Shown: piece after piece, positions 19,391-29,211 of the stretch
How positions within the stretch are numbered: position 1 is the stretch's first letter
How the letters are laid out: every line of letters starts with the position of its first letter
Assembly: GCF_902784195.1 (NCBI RefSeq)
Contig: NZ_CACZTX010000004.1
Coordinates: 1-64,000 of the forward strand
Length of the DNA stretch: 64,000 bases
Direction: 5' to 3'
Origin: an uncultured Methanobrevibacter sp.
Lineage (GTDB): Archaea; Methanobacteriota; Methanobacteria; Methanobacteriales; Methanobacteriaceae
Translations under genes and position numbers: made by a program
The notes under the pieces: generated by a model
Seen by the model: only the letters and a program-made list of their open reading frames with translations
What the model was told of the DNA's origin: nothing
The model's database searches: none

Positions 19391-20059
19391 TTAAGCTATT
19401 TTTGCAAATGGTGTATCATCAAGTGACTTTATCCAATTGATTACAGTTCTGGTTATTGGATAAACAATGATTTCATAAATTATCTTGAATGCGCCTTGAC
19501 AGATTATCATTGTAATCAAAACCTCATTAGGCATTAATCCTGCAAATGCAATTGTAATGAAGATTATTGCATCCAATCCTTCACCAAACAATGTGCTTAT
19601 TGAACATCTTGCAAATAGGTAATCTGTGTATCTTTCCTTTAGTATTTTCATAAAATAAGCGTTTACATAAGATCCTACAAGGTATGATATTAAACTTGCA
19701 ATCAATATTCTTGGAGTGCTTCCTAAAATAATGCTGAATGCATTTGAAGTTGCAAGATCTGTTCCAGGTAAGAATATGGCTATCTGATATGCTATGACAG
19801 CTATTAAATTTATTATAAAACCTAAATAGATGGTTCTTTTTGCAAGTGTAAATCCATAGATTTCAGTTAGCACATCTCCTACAATATATACAAGTGGGAA
19901 TATGACAACGCCGCATGGCAATATTATATCGTATAATGAAAATGTTTTTGAAGCAAGAATGTTTGAAATTATAAGGCATCCGCAAAACAATGCAGTAATT
20001 ATTGGATATAATTCCATTTGGCTTGGCTTATTTTTCAAAAAACTCACATTACCACCCAT
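19391..20059 (-). CDS. VUT family transporter (queuosine-precursor transporter-like)
   Basis: A 222-residue membrane protein with about six hydrophobic helices. VGDVLTEIYGF is the family signature of the YhhQ/VUT group, whose studied members import 7-deazaguanine precursors. In an archaeon such a compound would feed archaeosine synthesis in tRNA; this is inferred. No strong ribosome site precedes ATG, but GGTGGT lies inside the first codons, so a GTG four codons later (VSFLKN) is an alternative start. It is 35 bp downstream of the TPR gene, same strand, probably cotranscribed. Confidence 0.85.
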   Translation of the reverse strand: MGGNVSFLKNKPSQMELYPIITALFCGCLIISNILASKTFSLYDIILPCGVVIFPLVYIVGDVLTEIYGFTLAKRTIYLGFIINLIAVIAYQIAIFLPGTDLATSNAFSIILGSTPRILIASLISYLVGSYVNAYFMKILKERYTDYLFARCSISTLFGEGLDAIIFITIAFAGLMPNEVLITMIICQGAFKIIYEIIVYPITRTVINWIKSLDDTPFAKIA

Positions 20060-20094
20060 ATTTAAAATATAATTTTGCCAAAAATTTGATAATA

Positions 20095-21081
20095 TTATAT
20101 CAATTTCTCTACTCTTTCTTTCGCTTCCACTACTTCAGAGTCAGTGTTGTCGAATTCAAGGAATTTTTCATAGTTTTTCAAAGCGCTTTCATATTTCTCC
20201 CTGTCCTCTTGGATTATTCCAATCTCATAATAGGAGTAGTGATAGTTTGGATTGATTCCAAGTGCAAGAGAGAATGCTTCAAGAGCTTCGTCATCTTCCT
20301 CTAAGGCATGCAATGCAACACCTTTGTTGTGGTATGCATTCTCCAATTCGAAAATTGTTTCGTATGGGTTGTCGCTGTATCTTTCAATGCATTCATCTAA
20401 GGTTTGAACAGCTTCATTATGCTTTTGAAGCTTGATTAAACAGCTTCCTTTTAAAAATAGAATGTTTGAATTGTTTTTGTCAGATTTGAGAGCCTTATTA
20501 TAGGTTTTTAAGGCATCTTCAAATCTTTGATGATTTTCAAGGACATATCCTTTACTCATTAAATCGTAAATTCCACTTACTTCCACATCCATAACAATGT
20601 CATAGACCTTGGAAGCCTCTTCGTAATTTTCCATAAGTTCGTAAGTGTTTCCTTTTGAAATTAATGCGGAAAGGTTATTCGGATCTAATTCCAATGCATT
20701 ATTGAAGCAGTCTAAAGCATCTTCAAATTGCTCTGTAATTGTCAAGACAGTACCTTTTTGAATGAATTCCTGAGCAGTTGTAGGCTCAATATCCAACATT
20801 GCGTTCATGTCATCAATGACTCTTTGCTCATCGATTTCCATGCTGTTTCCAGGCTTGATGATATCTTCATCACTTAATGCATGAGATTCATTTTCAACTA
20901 TTTCCTCATTTTCAGCCATCAATGTTTGGAATTCTATAGAATTCATTAAGATATTCGCCACTTCCGGATACTCTTCAATGATGATATCCATGTATCTTGC
21001 TGCCTCTTCCCTATTGTTTTCTTGGAGTGCAATTGTAATTTTATTTACTAAGTGTTCTAATGCAGGGTCATTAAAGTCCAT
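20095..21081 (-). CDS. Tetratricopeptide-repeat protein
   Basis: A 328-residue acidic protein. From about residue 100 it is built of TPR units (FEDALDCFNNALELDPNNLSALISKGNTYELMENYEEASKVYD and several more up to residue 315). The first 90 residues are helical and acidic. No signal peptide or membrane segment is visible, so it is a cytoplasmic protein-interaction scaffold of unknown partner. The GGGTGGA ribosome site supports the start. It precedes the VUT transporter and lies 161 bp downstream of argF, possibly as a read-through unit. Confidence 0.88.
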   Translation of the reverse strand: MDFNDPALEHLVNKITIALQENNREEAARYMDIIIEEYPEVANILMNSIEFQTLMAENEEIVENESHALSDEDIIKPGNSMEIDEQRVIDDMNAMLDIEPTTAQEFIQKGTVLTITEQFEDALDCFNNALELDPNNLSALISKGNTYELMENYEEASKVYDIVMDVEVSGIYDLMSKGYVLENHQRFEDALKTYNKALKSDKNNSNILFLKGSCLIKLQKHNEAVQTLDECIERYSDNPYETIFELENAYHNKGVALHALEEDDEALEAFSLALGINPNYHYSYYEIGIIQEDREKYESALKNYEKFLEFDNTDSEVVEAKERVEKLI

Positions 21082-21242
21082 GTTTCCACCCTTTCCCTAA
21101 ATACTATAATTAAATTGTTTTTTGAAAATTTTTTAAATGATATTGGAATCTTTAAATTCTCTAAATCAGATATTTTTTAAATGATTATGGAGTCGTCAAA
21201 TTGTCTAATCAGCATAGATTATATCATTTTAAATCAGATTGA

Positions 21243-22160
21243 TTATTGGTTTTGCAATTCTTTCAAGAAGTAGTACAATACTCCTTTTTGTGCATGCATT
21301 CTGTTTTCAGCTTGGTCATACACTACAGAGTGAGGGCCGTCAATAACTTCAGCGCTTACCTCTTCTCCTCTTATTGCAGGCAAGCAGTGCATGAAGATCA
21401 CGTCATCATCTGCCAAATCAATAAGTTCTTGATTTACTTGATATTCCTTAAAGTCAGCTCTTCTTTTCTCTGCTTCAGCTTCATCACCCATACTTACCCA
21501 AACATCAGTATAGATAACATCTGCACCGCTAACAGCAGCTTTTACATCACTTGTAATTGTGATAGTGGAATTGTTTTTTGCAGCATATTCTTTAGCTTTA
21601 GCTACAATTTCTGCATTTGGCTTGTATTCGTCTGGACAAGCAACAGCCATGTCCATTCCTAAACATCCGCAGATTAATAAAAGTGAGTTGCATACGTTGT
21701 TTCCATCACCTACATAAACGAATTTTCCATCAAATCCTCCTTTATGTTCCTTGACAGTCAACATGTCTGCCAAAGCTTGGCAAGGGTGTTCTAGATTGGT
21801 TAAACCGTTTATGATTGGCACATCTGCCTCATCCCTAAGCTCTATTACATCATCGTGTTCAATAGCTCTAATCATGATTGCATCAACGAATCTGGATAGG
21901 ACTTTTGCAGTATCCTTAATAGGTTCCCCTCTTCCCAATTGGATATCGTTAGTGGATAGGAACAATGCAGTTCCGCCTAATTCATACATTCCAACTTCAA
22001 AGGAAACTCTTGTTCTTGTAGATGATTTTTGGAAAATCATTGCTAACTTTTGATCTTTTAGAGGTTTTTCCTCCATTTTTCCTGCTTTGAAGTCACTTGC
22101 AATATCTAAGATTCTAGTGACTTCATCTTCAATATCACTTACTGATAATAGACTTCTCAT
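21243..22160 (-). CDS. argF: Ornithine carbamoyltransferase
   Basis: A 305-residue enzyme making citrulline from ornithine and carbamoyl phosphate in arginine synthesis. Carbamoyl-phosphate site FQKSSTRTRVSFE, the NLEHPCQALAD motif and the ornithine-side motif FMHCLPAIRG are all intact. Length is normal. AGGAGTC 7 nt before ATG supports the start. The upstream 258 bp is AT-rich, with two copies of an AGCGTAT-GCTTT word (near 22215 and 22300) that might be regulatory. Confidence 0.96.
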   Translation of the reverse strand: MRSLLSVSDIEDEVTRILDIASDFKAGKMEEKPLKDQKLAMIFQKSSTRTRVSFEVGMYELGGTALFLSTNDIQLGRGEPIKDTAKVLSRFVDAIMIRAIEHDDVIELRDEADVPIINGLTNLEHPCQALADMLTVKEHKGGFDGKFVYVGDGNNVCNSLLLICGCLGMDMAVACPDEYKPNAEIVAKAKEYAAKNNSTITITSDVKAAVSGADVIYTDVWVSMGDEAEAEKRRADFKEYQVNQELIDLADDDVIFMHCLPAIRGEEVSAEVIDGPHSVVYDQAENRMHAQKGVLYYFLKELQNQ

Positions 22161-22418
22161 TTAGACTCCTTCATAAAAATTATTTAAATCTTAAAAATTC
22201 ACTAAAAATTAAAAATAGCGTATTGCTTTATATTAATTTTTAGTATAATAAAATTAAATATTTATTTTTAATAATATTAAAACTTATCACTTTAAAAGCG
22301 TATGCTTTTTATAAAATGCTAAAAAAAATAGTTAAAAAAAATATCTAAAAATAATTGTAAAAAATTAATGATTACATTACATTAAAAATATATTAAAGCA
22401 TTTTTTCTGACAATCACA

Positions 22419-23408
22419 TTAAAAGTCAGAAAGTGTTCTTTGCTTCAAATCAGCTTCACGTTGTGGTTTTATGTTTTCCTCTCTTGCCAATTTAACAAGT
22501 CTTCTTTGATATACCAATGCTTTCTTGAACTGATTCTTGTCATTCAAATATGAAATGATTTCTTTAAGGCCTTGGATTTCTTCTTCAATGCTGTATTCTT
22601 TAGCAAATTCAGTCTTATCCTCTGTTTCTAGAATGTCCTCATCATCATTCTCTATAGGGTTGATTATTTCTCCTAAAGTAACTACACTTTTCTCTTCAAG
22701 CTCAGATATTTCATCTGCTTTTTCACAAGCAGTATCTTCTTCATCTTTTCCAATTTCAGGCAATAAATCATCAATTTTATCTTCACTTGAATCCAATTTA
22801 GCATCTTCTTTTTTAGGTTCAAGGAATTGTCTCAATTTAGATTTGATTGCATCGAGATTGAAATTGGAACTTGCTATTTGCTCTTTGGGATTTTCTAAAA
22901 TGAGTTCTAAGTATTGATAGGATGTTTTTGAAACATTTTCCACAAAGTTCTTAAGCTCTTGAGGAACCTTGTTTTCAATGAATTCCTCATCATTTTTTAT
23001 GCTTTCATAATTGTCCTTGACCATTTCATTCAATACAAGAATGGTTTCCAGATTATCAATCAACAATCCCCCAGCAAGGTATGACTTGACGATGCCCTCA
23101 TTTGCCAAGTTTTGGGTTTTGAGTTCAAGATAATTGTCAAGGGTATTGTAGATTTTTAAAAGCTCTATTTCTTGGCCTTCTTCTAAAAAATGAGTTAATT
23201 TGATTTTATATTCATTTATCAATCCTATAAAATAATCGTTATTGTAATATTCAACAAGGAGATCTATTTTTAATAAAATTAGGGTTTCAGCGATAGCATT
23301 GTCTAAATATTCGTCACAAAGCTTTAATGCCTTTTGGTATTTCCCTTGTCTTTCTAATTTCTTCACCTTTTTCAAGGTAGCATTTATAGACTTTGTTGAT
23401 TTAGACAT
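22419..23408 (-). CDS. Helical repeat protein of unknown function
   Basis: A 329-residue protein, not recognised. The N-terminus (KKVKKLERQGKYQKALKLCDEYLD) looks like a single TPR-like helical pair. The middle is helical, and residues 190-260 are an acidic low-complexity linker (DEEDTACEKADEISELEEKS). The last 45 residues (NDKNQFKKALVYQRRLVKLAREEN) resemble another TPR pair. No membrane part is visible. A GGTGAT ribosome site supports the start. A perfect 12-bp inverted repeat lies 72 bp upstream. Confidence 0.75.
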   Translation of the reverse strand: MSKSTKSINATLKKVKKLERQGKYQKALKLCDEYLDNAIAETLILLKIDLLVEYYNNDYFIGLINEYKIKLTHFLEEGQEIELLKIYNTLDNYLELKTQNLANEGIVKSYLAGGLLIDNLETILVLNEMVKDNYESIKNDEEFIENKVPQELKNFVENVSKTSYQYLELILENPKEQIASSNFNLDAIKSKLRQFLEPKKEDAKLDSSEDKIDDLLPEIGKDEEDTACEKADEISELEEKSVVTLGEIINPIENDDEDILETEDKTEFAKEYSIEEEIQGLKEIISYLNDKNQFKKALVYQRRLVKLAREENIKPQREADLKQRTLSDF

Positions 23409-23480
23409 AAAATCACCGAATTAATTGTTTAATCTAAATTTTAAGTGTTCCAATAGTTTTATTGTTATAAAGTATTAGTT

Positions 23481-23509
23481 GTTAATTAGTTAATGAATAA
23501 CTAATTAAC
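23481..23509. repeat. Perfect 12-bp inverted repeat between purD and the helical repeat gene
   Basis: GTTAATTAGTTA and TAACTAATTAAC flank a 5-nt loop. No T-run follows on either strand, so it is not a clear intrinsic-like terminator; an operator or RNA processing site is possible. Confidence 0.5.
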
Positions 23510-23541
23510 CTTTAGCTATCAATCTAAAACAGATTAAAAGC

Positions 23542-24858
23542 TTATTCGTTTCTGATTGCTTCCATATGATCGATACGTTTTTGGATTAAAGCTGCAGTTC
23601 CAACGTCTCTTCTATGGTAAACATTTCCTTCAACTATGTTACAAGCTTCTTCAGCTATTTTTTCAGCTTCAGCAATGCTTTCTCCTTGAGCAACAATTCC
23701 TAAAGCTCTTGAACCTGAAAGATGGATTCCATCTTCCTCTTGGCTTACAGCTGCATAGAACACTTTTGCACCAAGCGCTTCAATAGCTTCCTCATCCACT
23801 TCAATGAGCTCTCCTGCATGAGGAGTGTCTGGGTATCCGTCAGGCACTATGTATTTGCATACTGAAGCCAAGTCTTCAAATTCAACTTCACCAAGATTTC
23901 CTGCAACGATATCCTTACAGATATCAAGCATTGAGGTTTTTAAAAGTGGAAGCACGTTCATTGCTTCAGGGTCACCGAATCTTGCATTGTATTCAATTAA
24001 TTTAGGGCCCTCATTGGATAACATGAATTGGCCGTAAAGAATTCCTTTGTAAGGAGTTGTTTCCTTAGCTATTGCCTTTAAGGTTTCTTTCATGATGTCA
24101 ACAGCTTCATCGTAATCCTTTTGAGTCATGAATGGCAATAATCCACCAACATCAGAGTAGGAACCCATTCCACCAGTGATCAATCCTTGGTCATTTTCAA
24201 AAGCATGAGGGTGGTCTTGAGCTGCAGGCATCGGAGCTAAGTTTTCCCCATCACAGAATGCTTGGATGGTGAATTCCTCTCCAACGACTTTCTCTTCAAT
24301 GATTACTTGTGCAAATCCGCCCATCGCATTATCCATAACTTCCTTTGCATAAGCTTTTGCATCTTGGTTGTCTTTAAGGTGGTCACCTACGATTTTTACC
24401 CCTTTACCGCCAGTCAATCCTACAGGTTTCACTACAACGTCCTTTTCATATTCATCAAGGAAAGCGCTGATGTCTTCATAATTATCAAATACCTTGTAGG
24501 TCAATGATCCTTTGATTTGGTATTTTTGAAAGAGGTTTCTCATAAAGGATTTGTCAGTTTCAATTCTTGCGGATTCTTGTGCTGGTCCAACACAAGGGAC
24601 TCCAACCGCTTCAAGAGCATTTACAATTCCTTTTCCAAGAGGAGCTTCAGGTCCGATTACAGCCAATTCGATTTCATTTTCCTTTGCGAATTTAGCCACT
24701 TCATCAACTTCCCCTTCATCTCCCTTCTTAAAAGTGGATATTTTACTGATTCCAGGATTGTTCTTGCTCATGTAAGCATATAATTCTACATCATCTTTTA
24801 TCAATGCATCACAGATTGCATGTTCTCTTGCACCGGTTCCAACAACTAATACTTTCAT
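23542..24858 (-). CDS. purD: Phosphoribosylamine-glycine ligase (GAR synthetase)
   Basis: A 438-residue ATP-grasp enzyme of purine synthesis. N domain [18 protein letters not shown]-grasp region [18 protein letters not shown]; metal site [21 protein letters not shown] domain with [12 protein letters not shown]. Length is normal. A GGAGAT ribosome site supports the start. It is divergent from ilvB across about 275 bp that contains a perfect 12-bp palindrome (TATCTTAAGATA at 24999). Confidence 0.96.
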   Translation of the reverse strand: MKVLVVGTGAREHAICDALIKDDVELYAYMSKNNPGISKISTFKKGDEGEVDEVAKFAKENEIELAVIGPEAPLGKGIVNALEAVGVPCVGPAQESARIETDKSFMRNLFQKYQIKGSLTYKVFDNYEDISAFLDEYEKDVVVKPVGLTGGKGVKIVGDHLKDNQDAKAYAKEVMDNAMGGFAQVIIEEKVVGEEFTIQAFCDGENLAPMPAAQDHPHAFENDQGLITGGMGSYSDVGGLLPFMTQKDYDEAVDIMKETLKAIAKETTPYKGILYGQFMLSNEGPKLIEYNARFGDPEAMNVLPLLKTSMLDICKDIVAGNLGEVEFEDLASVCKYIVPDGYPDTPHAGELIEVDEEAIEALGAKVFYAAVSQEEDGIHLSGSRALGIVAQGESIAEAEKIAEEACNIVEGNVYHRRDVGTAALIQKRIDHMEAIRNE

Positions 24859-25133
24859 TTTTAATCTCCATTCAAGAGTTTTGAGTTTAATATTTCAGAT
24901 TAATTTTTCATGTCAATAAAAAATTAAAATCCTTATTATTATGATTTATGTTTTTATTAGTATATATTTTTTAAAAAACATATGTTAATATTTATATCTA
25001 TCTTAAGATATATATTATTATATTACAAATAATTGAATAAAATTTGATGAAAATTTTTTGTTTTTCAAAACAGGATTTTCTAAAATTAAAATCATGATTA
25101 TTAAATTTATTAAAATGAAAAGGATGGTTGAAA

Positions 25134-26882
25134 ATGAGAGGCGGAGACGCTATTATTAAAGCTTTAATGGATAAGGGTGTTGACACCATTTTCGGTTACC
25201 CTGGAGGTACCGTAATTCCATTTTATGACATGCTATATGATTCAGATTTAAGGCATATACTTGTTAGACATGAACAATGTGCAGCACATGCTGCAGAAGG
25301 TTATGCAAGAGCTTCTGGTAAAGTTGGTGTCTGTTTAGCTACTTCCGGACCTGGTGCAACAAACTTGGTCACTGGTATTGCAAATGCATATATGGATTCA
25401 TCTCCACTTATTGCAATTACCGGACAGGTTGTAAGTAATTTAATCGGTAATGATGCATTTCAGGAAGTAGACATCATGGGTATTACAATGCCTATCACTA
25501 AACATTCCTATCAGCCAAAAGACGCAAACGATATTCCAAGCATCATAAATACCAGTTTTGAAATCGCTTCAACTGGCAGATGCGGACCTGTATTAATCGA
25601 TGTTCCTAAAGAAGTGCAAGAGCAAGAATTGGATGATTATGTATTGGGAACAATTCCAACTCCTGGTTATAAGCCTACTGTGAAAGGTAATTCTAAACAA
25701 ATTGCAAAAGCTGCTAAAATGCTTCTTGAAGCAGAAAGGCCATTTATTTTAGCAGGTGGAGGTACCATTTTATCCGGTGCTAATGAGGAAGTCAAGAAAC
25801 TTGCAGAATTGATCAATGCTCCTATAGCTACTACATTGATGGGTAAAGGTATTGTTGATGAGAAGGATGACTTGTCCATGGGAATGCTTGGTATGCATGG
25901 AAAGCAAGTAGCTAATCAAAATATCAATAAAACAGATTGCCTTCTTGCAATTGGTTGCAGATTCTCTGACAGAACTACCGGTAAACTGGAAGAGTTCATA
26001 CCTAACGCTAAGGTTATCCACATTGACATAGATCCTGCAGAGATTGGTAAGAATGTTGCTGTAGACTTGCCTATTGTAGGTGATGCTAAGATTGTATTGA
26101 ATCAATTGATTAAAGAGCTTGAAGCAAAACCAAGCGATAAGAATGCTTGGTTAAAATCTATTGTAGAATTTAAGAAATCTACAATACCAAGAGTAAGTTA
26201 TGATGATATTCCATTAAAACCTCAACAGGTAATCAAGGAAATTGCAAACTCAATTACTGAAGATACCATTGTAACCACTGATGTAGGTCTTCACCAAATG
26301 TGGGCGGCACATTTCTTGGACATTTCAAAACCTCGCAAGTTCATATCTTCAGGAGGTCTTGGAACTATGGGATTCGGTTTCCCAGCAGCTATTGGTGCAA
26401 AAGTTGCATGTCCAGATGATGCAGTGCTTGCAATTGTAGGTGATGGAGGATTCCTAATGGTTTCTCAAGAATTGGCTACAATCAAGGAGTATGATATTCC
26501 TGTAGTTATCGCTATGTTAAACAACAGAAAATTAGGAATGGTTTACCAATGGCAAAACAAGATGTACAACCAAAGATACTCCCAAACTGATATGGGAAGC
26601 ACTCCTGATTTTGTTAAATTAGCTGAAAGTTACGGCATCAATGCAGTAAGGGTCGAAGAAGTAGGCAAGACTCAAGAGGTCTTATCCAAAGCATTGAAAG
26701 ATAATGAAGCTATTTTAGTAGACATTACTGTTGAGAAGAATGAGTTCATTCCAATGTTCCCACCAGGTGGAGGAATAAATGACCTTCTTGGTGAGTATAA
26801 ATATGAAAGTGATGTTGAAGTTGATTATTTAGATGACAAGGAGCTTTCTAAAGATTCCCAATATGCAGAAGGAGGAAAATAG
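25134..26882 (+). CDS. ilvB: Acetolactate synthase, large subunit
   Basis: A 582-residue thiamine-diphosphate enzyme condensing pyruvate (or pyruvate plus 2-oxobutyrate), first step of valine and isoleucine synthesis. FGYPGGTVIPFYD, the catalytic Glu in VRHEQCAAHAAEGYARASGK, and the GDGGFLM...NN diphosphate/Mg motif are present. ATG is preferred over a TTG two codons earlier because of spacing from AAGGATGG. It is followed immediately by the small subunit gene, whose ribosome site is inside the end of ilvB. Confidence 0.95.
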   Translation: MRGGDAIIKALMDKGVDTIFGYPGGTVIPFYDMLYDSDLRHILVRHEQCAAHAAEGYARASGKVGVCLATSGPGATNLVTGIANAYMDSSPLIAITGQVVSNLIGNDAFQEVDIMGITMPITKHSYQPKDANDIPSIINTSFEIASTGRCGPVLIDVPKEVQEQELDDYVLGTIPTPGYKPTVKGNSKQIAKAAKMLLEAERPFILAGGGTILSGANEEVKKLAELINAPIATTLMGKGIVDEKDDLSMGMLGMHGKQVANQNINKTDCLLAIGCRFSDRTTGKLEEFIPNAKVIHIDIDPAEIGKNVAVDLPIVGDAKIVLNQLIKELEAKPSDKNAWLKSIVEFKKSTIPRVSYDDIPLKPQQVIKEIANSITEDTIVTTDVGLHQMWAAHFLDISKPRKFISSGGLGTMGFGFPAAIGAKVACPDDAVLAIVGDGGFLMVSQELATIKEYDIPVVIAMLNNRKLGMVYQWQNKMYNQRYSQTDMGSTPDFVKLAESYGINAVRVEEVGKTQEVLSKALKDNEAILVDITVEKNEFIPMFPPGGGINDLLGEYKYESDVEVDYLDDKELSKDSQYAEGGK

Positions 26883-26883
26883 A

Positions 26884-27375
26884 ATGAGCGAAAAATCTCA
26901 TGTTATCAGTACTTTAGTTGAACACAAGCCAGGTGTACTTCAAAATGTTGCAGGATTATTGAATAGACGTGGATTTAACATTGACAGCATTACCGTAGGG
27001 ACATCTGAAGTTGAAGGTTTGGCTAGAATGGTTTTCGTTGTAAAAGGCGATGAAAAGGTCTTGGAACAAGTCATCAAGCAATTGCACAAGCTTGTTGATG
27101 TTGTAAAAATCAAGGATCTTGACCCTGATTATGTTTTAAAAAGAGAGCTTTGCTTAGTTAAAGTTAAGACCACACGAGAAAAATCAAGGTCTGAGATTAT
27201 AGAATATGCAGATATTTTCAAGGCAAAAATCATTGATGTATGTGATGATTTCATTACAATGGAAGTTACAGGCAATCCTGAAAAGATCGATTCATTCTTA
27301 AGATTGCTTAAGCCATTTGGAATCAAAAAAATAGCTCGTACTGGACCTACTGCTATTGCAAGAGGTCATCACTAG
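26884..27375 (+). CDS. ilvN: Acetolactate synthase, small regulatory subunit
   Basis: A 163-residue protein. The N-terminal ACT domain (HVISTLVEHKPGVLQNVAGLLNRRGFNIDSITVG) binds valine in the family and gives feedback inhibition. The C-terminal domain (EIIEYADIFKAKIIDVCDDFITMEVTG) activates the large subunit. The start follows the ilvB stop by one base, with GGAGG upstream, so the two are translationally coupled. It ends in a hairpin that includes its stop codon. Confidence 0.95.
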   Translation: MSEKSHVISTLVEHKPGVLQNVAGLLNRRGFNIDSITVGTSEVEGLARMVFVVKGDEKVLEQVIKQLHKLVDVVKIKDLDPDYVLKRELCLVKVKTTREKSRSEIIEYADIFKAKIIDVCDDFITMEVTGNPEKIDSFLRLLKPFGIKKIARTGPTAIARGHH

Positions 27376-27410
27376 TTAAGGGATTTCTCTTAACTACTTT
27401 TTTTATTTTT
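27374..27410 (+). terminator. Hairpin terminator overlapping the ilvN stop codon
   Basis: AGTTAAGGG pairs with CTCTTAACT (9 bp, one G-T pair, loop ATTT), starting at the last two bases of the stop codon and followed by a T-run. Confidence 0.8.
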
Positions 27411-27499
27411 TAAAATAAAACCAATTTTTAATTATTTTATTTATCTATTTTTAATAATTTTTTAAAAAAAATTTTTTATTTAGTTTTATTTTTCTTTTT

Positions 27500-28897
27500 T
27501 TATGACTCTACGCCATCGTACCTGTCTTTGGATATCTTTTCGAACTTTCTAATGAAGAATTTAGCCCATACATATCCAACTGTTCCTCCAAGGAAACAAC
27601 CAAGCACTACTCCAGCATATATTCCAATTACTCCCCATCCAAAGATAAAGCAGAATAGGTATGCTAAAACAGATTCCAAGATAAGTGATCTAAGAAGGGT
27701 AATGATAAGTGAGTATGTTCCCTTTCCAACTCCTTGGAACATCATTGAAGACATAATACCATGAGGAATTGCAAGCACAAAAAAGCTTAATATGCTGATT
27801 GCAGTTGCGATTTGTGATGAAAGTCCTGCACTTGCGTTTGTATAACTGAATGCTGTAGCAATTTGGCTTGAGAAAATAACCATGATTGCTCCAAGCAAGA
27901 TTGATACTGCAAATCCTAATTTAATAGAGTAACTATGTCCAATCTTAAGGTTTTTATAATTATGTGCACCGTATGCCACTCCTGCTACTGTAAGAACAGC
28001 TGTTCCAATACCTATCAATGGTATCATACATAATTGAACAATCCTCATGGAAGCGGTATATACAGCCACTGCATCAGTTCCAGCTGTAATAACAAGCATG
28101 GAATTGATTATGATTGCAAGTGCTGAGAAGATTACGTTTTCAAGGGTTGAAGGGATAGCCACTTGAAGGGTGTCAATTAGAATTCCACTATTGTATTTAA
28201 AGTTTTTAGGGTTTAAATCAAGAAAAAGGTCTTTTTTACCCCAAATCCAATAGCTCATTACAAGAATTGACATTGTACATGAGATGATTGTTGCCCAAGC
28301 AGCTCCTACGATTCCTAAATCCAATACATAAATGAAAATAGGGTCTAAGATAATGTTGAGTATAGCTGTAACTGCAATAGCTATTGTTGCTCTTCTCATA
28401 TCTCCTTCAGATCTGAATATTGCAGACAATACTCCTGAGAAAACAAAGATGAATAGGAATCCAAAGATAATGTAACCGTAATCGAGTGCATATCCTATTG
28501 TATCGCCTGCTCCCATAAGTTGTAGAATAGGAACCATTAATACAGTCATTATAACTGTAAATATGAGAGATACAACTATTGAAAGTACGATTGCATGCAA
28601 ACCTGCATTGTTTGCCTGTCCGAAATTATTTGCACCGATATATCTTGCTATAAGTGAGTTTGCACCTGAACCGATACCGTTTCCTAGTCCTACAAGAACC
28701 ATGAATAGTGGTGTGATGAATCCAATTGCAGCCAATGCATCTGAACCGATACCAGCTACCCATATGCTGTCTGCAAGGTTATACATCATAATCAATAGCA
28801 TGGAAACCATCATAGGCACACTAAGCTTTCTTATAGCCCTTTTCGGATCTCCAGTAATTACCTCAATATTTTTATTCTTTTCTTTATTTTCGCTCAT
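27500..28897 (-). CDS. MATE-family multidrug/sodium efflux transporter
   Basis: A 465-residue protein with twelve hydrophobic helices in two related halves. KRAIRKLSVPMMVSMLLIMMYNLADSIWV and GNGIGSGANSLIARYIGA are typical of the DinF/NorM-like MATE group. It exports small cationic or metabolic compounds using an ion gradient; the substrate is unknown. AAGGATTA before ATG fits a ribosome site. It is divergent from ilvC across 314 bp and convergent with ilvN. Confidence 0.92.
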   Translation of the reverse strand: MSENKEKNKNIEVITGDPKRAIRKLSVPMMVSMLLIMMYNLADSIWVAGIGSDALAAIGFITPLFMVLVGLGNGIGSGANSLIARYIGANNFGQANNAGLHAIVLSIVVSLIFTVIMTVLMVPILQLMGAGDTIGYALDYGYIIFGFLFIFVFSGVLSAIFRSEGDMRRATIAIAVTAILNIILDPIFIYVLDLGIVGAAWATIISCTMSILVMSYWIWGKKDLFLDLNPKNFKYNSGILIDTLQVAIPSTLENVIFSALAIIINSMLVITAGTDAVAVYTASMRIVQLCMIPLIGIGTAVLTVAGVAYGAHNYKNLKIGHSYSIKLGFAVSILLGAIMVIFSSQIATAFSYTNASAGLSSQIATAISILSFFVLAIPHGIMSSMMFQGVGKGTYSLIITLLRSLILESVLAYLFCFIFGWGVIGIYAGVVLGCFLGGTVGYVWAKFFIRKFEKISKDRYDGVES

Positions 28898-29211
28898 TAA
28901 TCCTTTTCCCCTTAATCATAACATTTTCTAAAAATAATTCTTACAGTATTTCATTATATATCTTTATCAATATATAATTGTTGTATAAAATATTTAAAAG
29001 ATATCATCTGAGCTATCAATTATTCTATTGATAAGTTTTATAAACTATTAAATTAAATATATAAACATTATATTTAATACTAAAATTAGTAAACGTTTCA
29101 ATAAACTAATTTCTCTATTGAATATATTGGTTTATTGTTTAAAAATTAAAACGATAAAACCTTACTATTAAATTTATAAAATTATTAAAAAACAAAAAAG
29201 GAGTCTTTAAT
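28898..29211. other. Divergent promoter region of the MATE gene and ilvC
   Basis: No gene seen. TTTATAAA at 29173-29180 is the best TATA candidate for ilvC, giving a very short leader before AAGGAGTC. Several further AT-rich TATA-like words lie near 28960-29070 for the other direction. A leucine or valine control element is not recognisable by eye. Confidence 0.4.

Noticed and set aside
22215-22311. Two AGCGTAT-GCTTT words upstream of argF as an arginine operator
   Set aside because: Only one forms a short hairpin, spacing is irregular and no arginine regulator is nearby; too weak to list as a site.
24999-25010. 12-bp palindrome TATCTTAAGATA between purD and ilvB as an operator
   Set aside because: It is short and of AT-rich composition, so chance occurrence is likely; mentioned only with purD.
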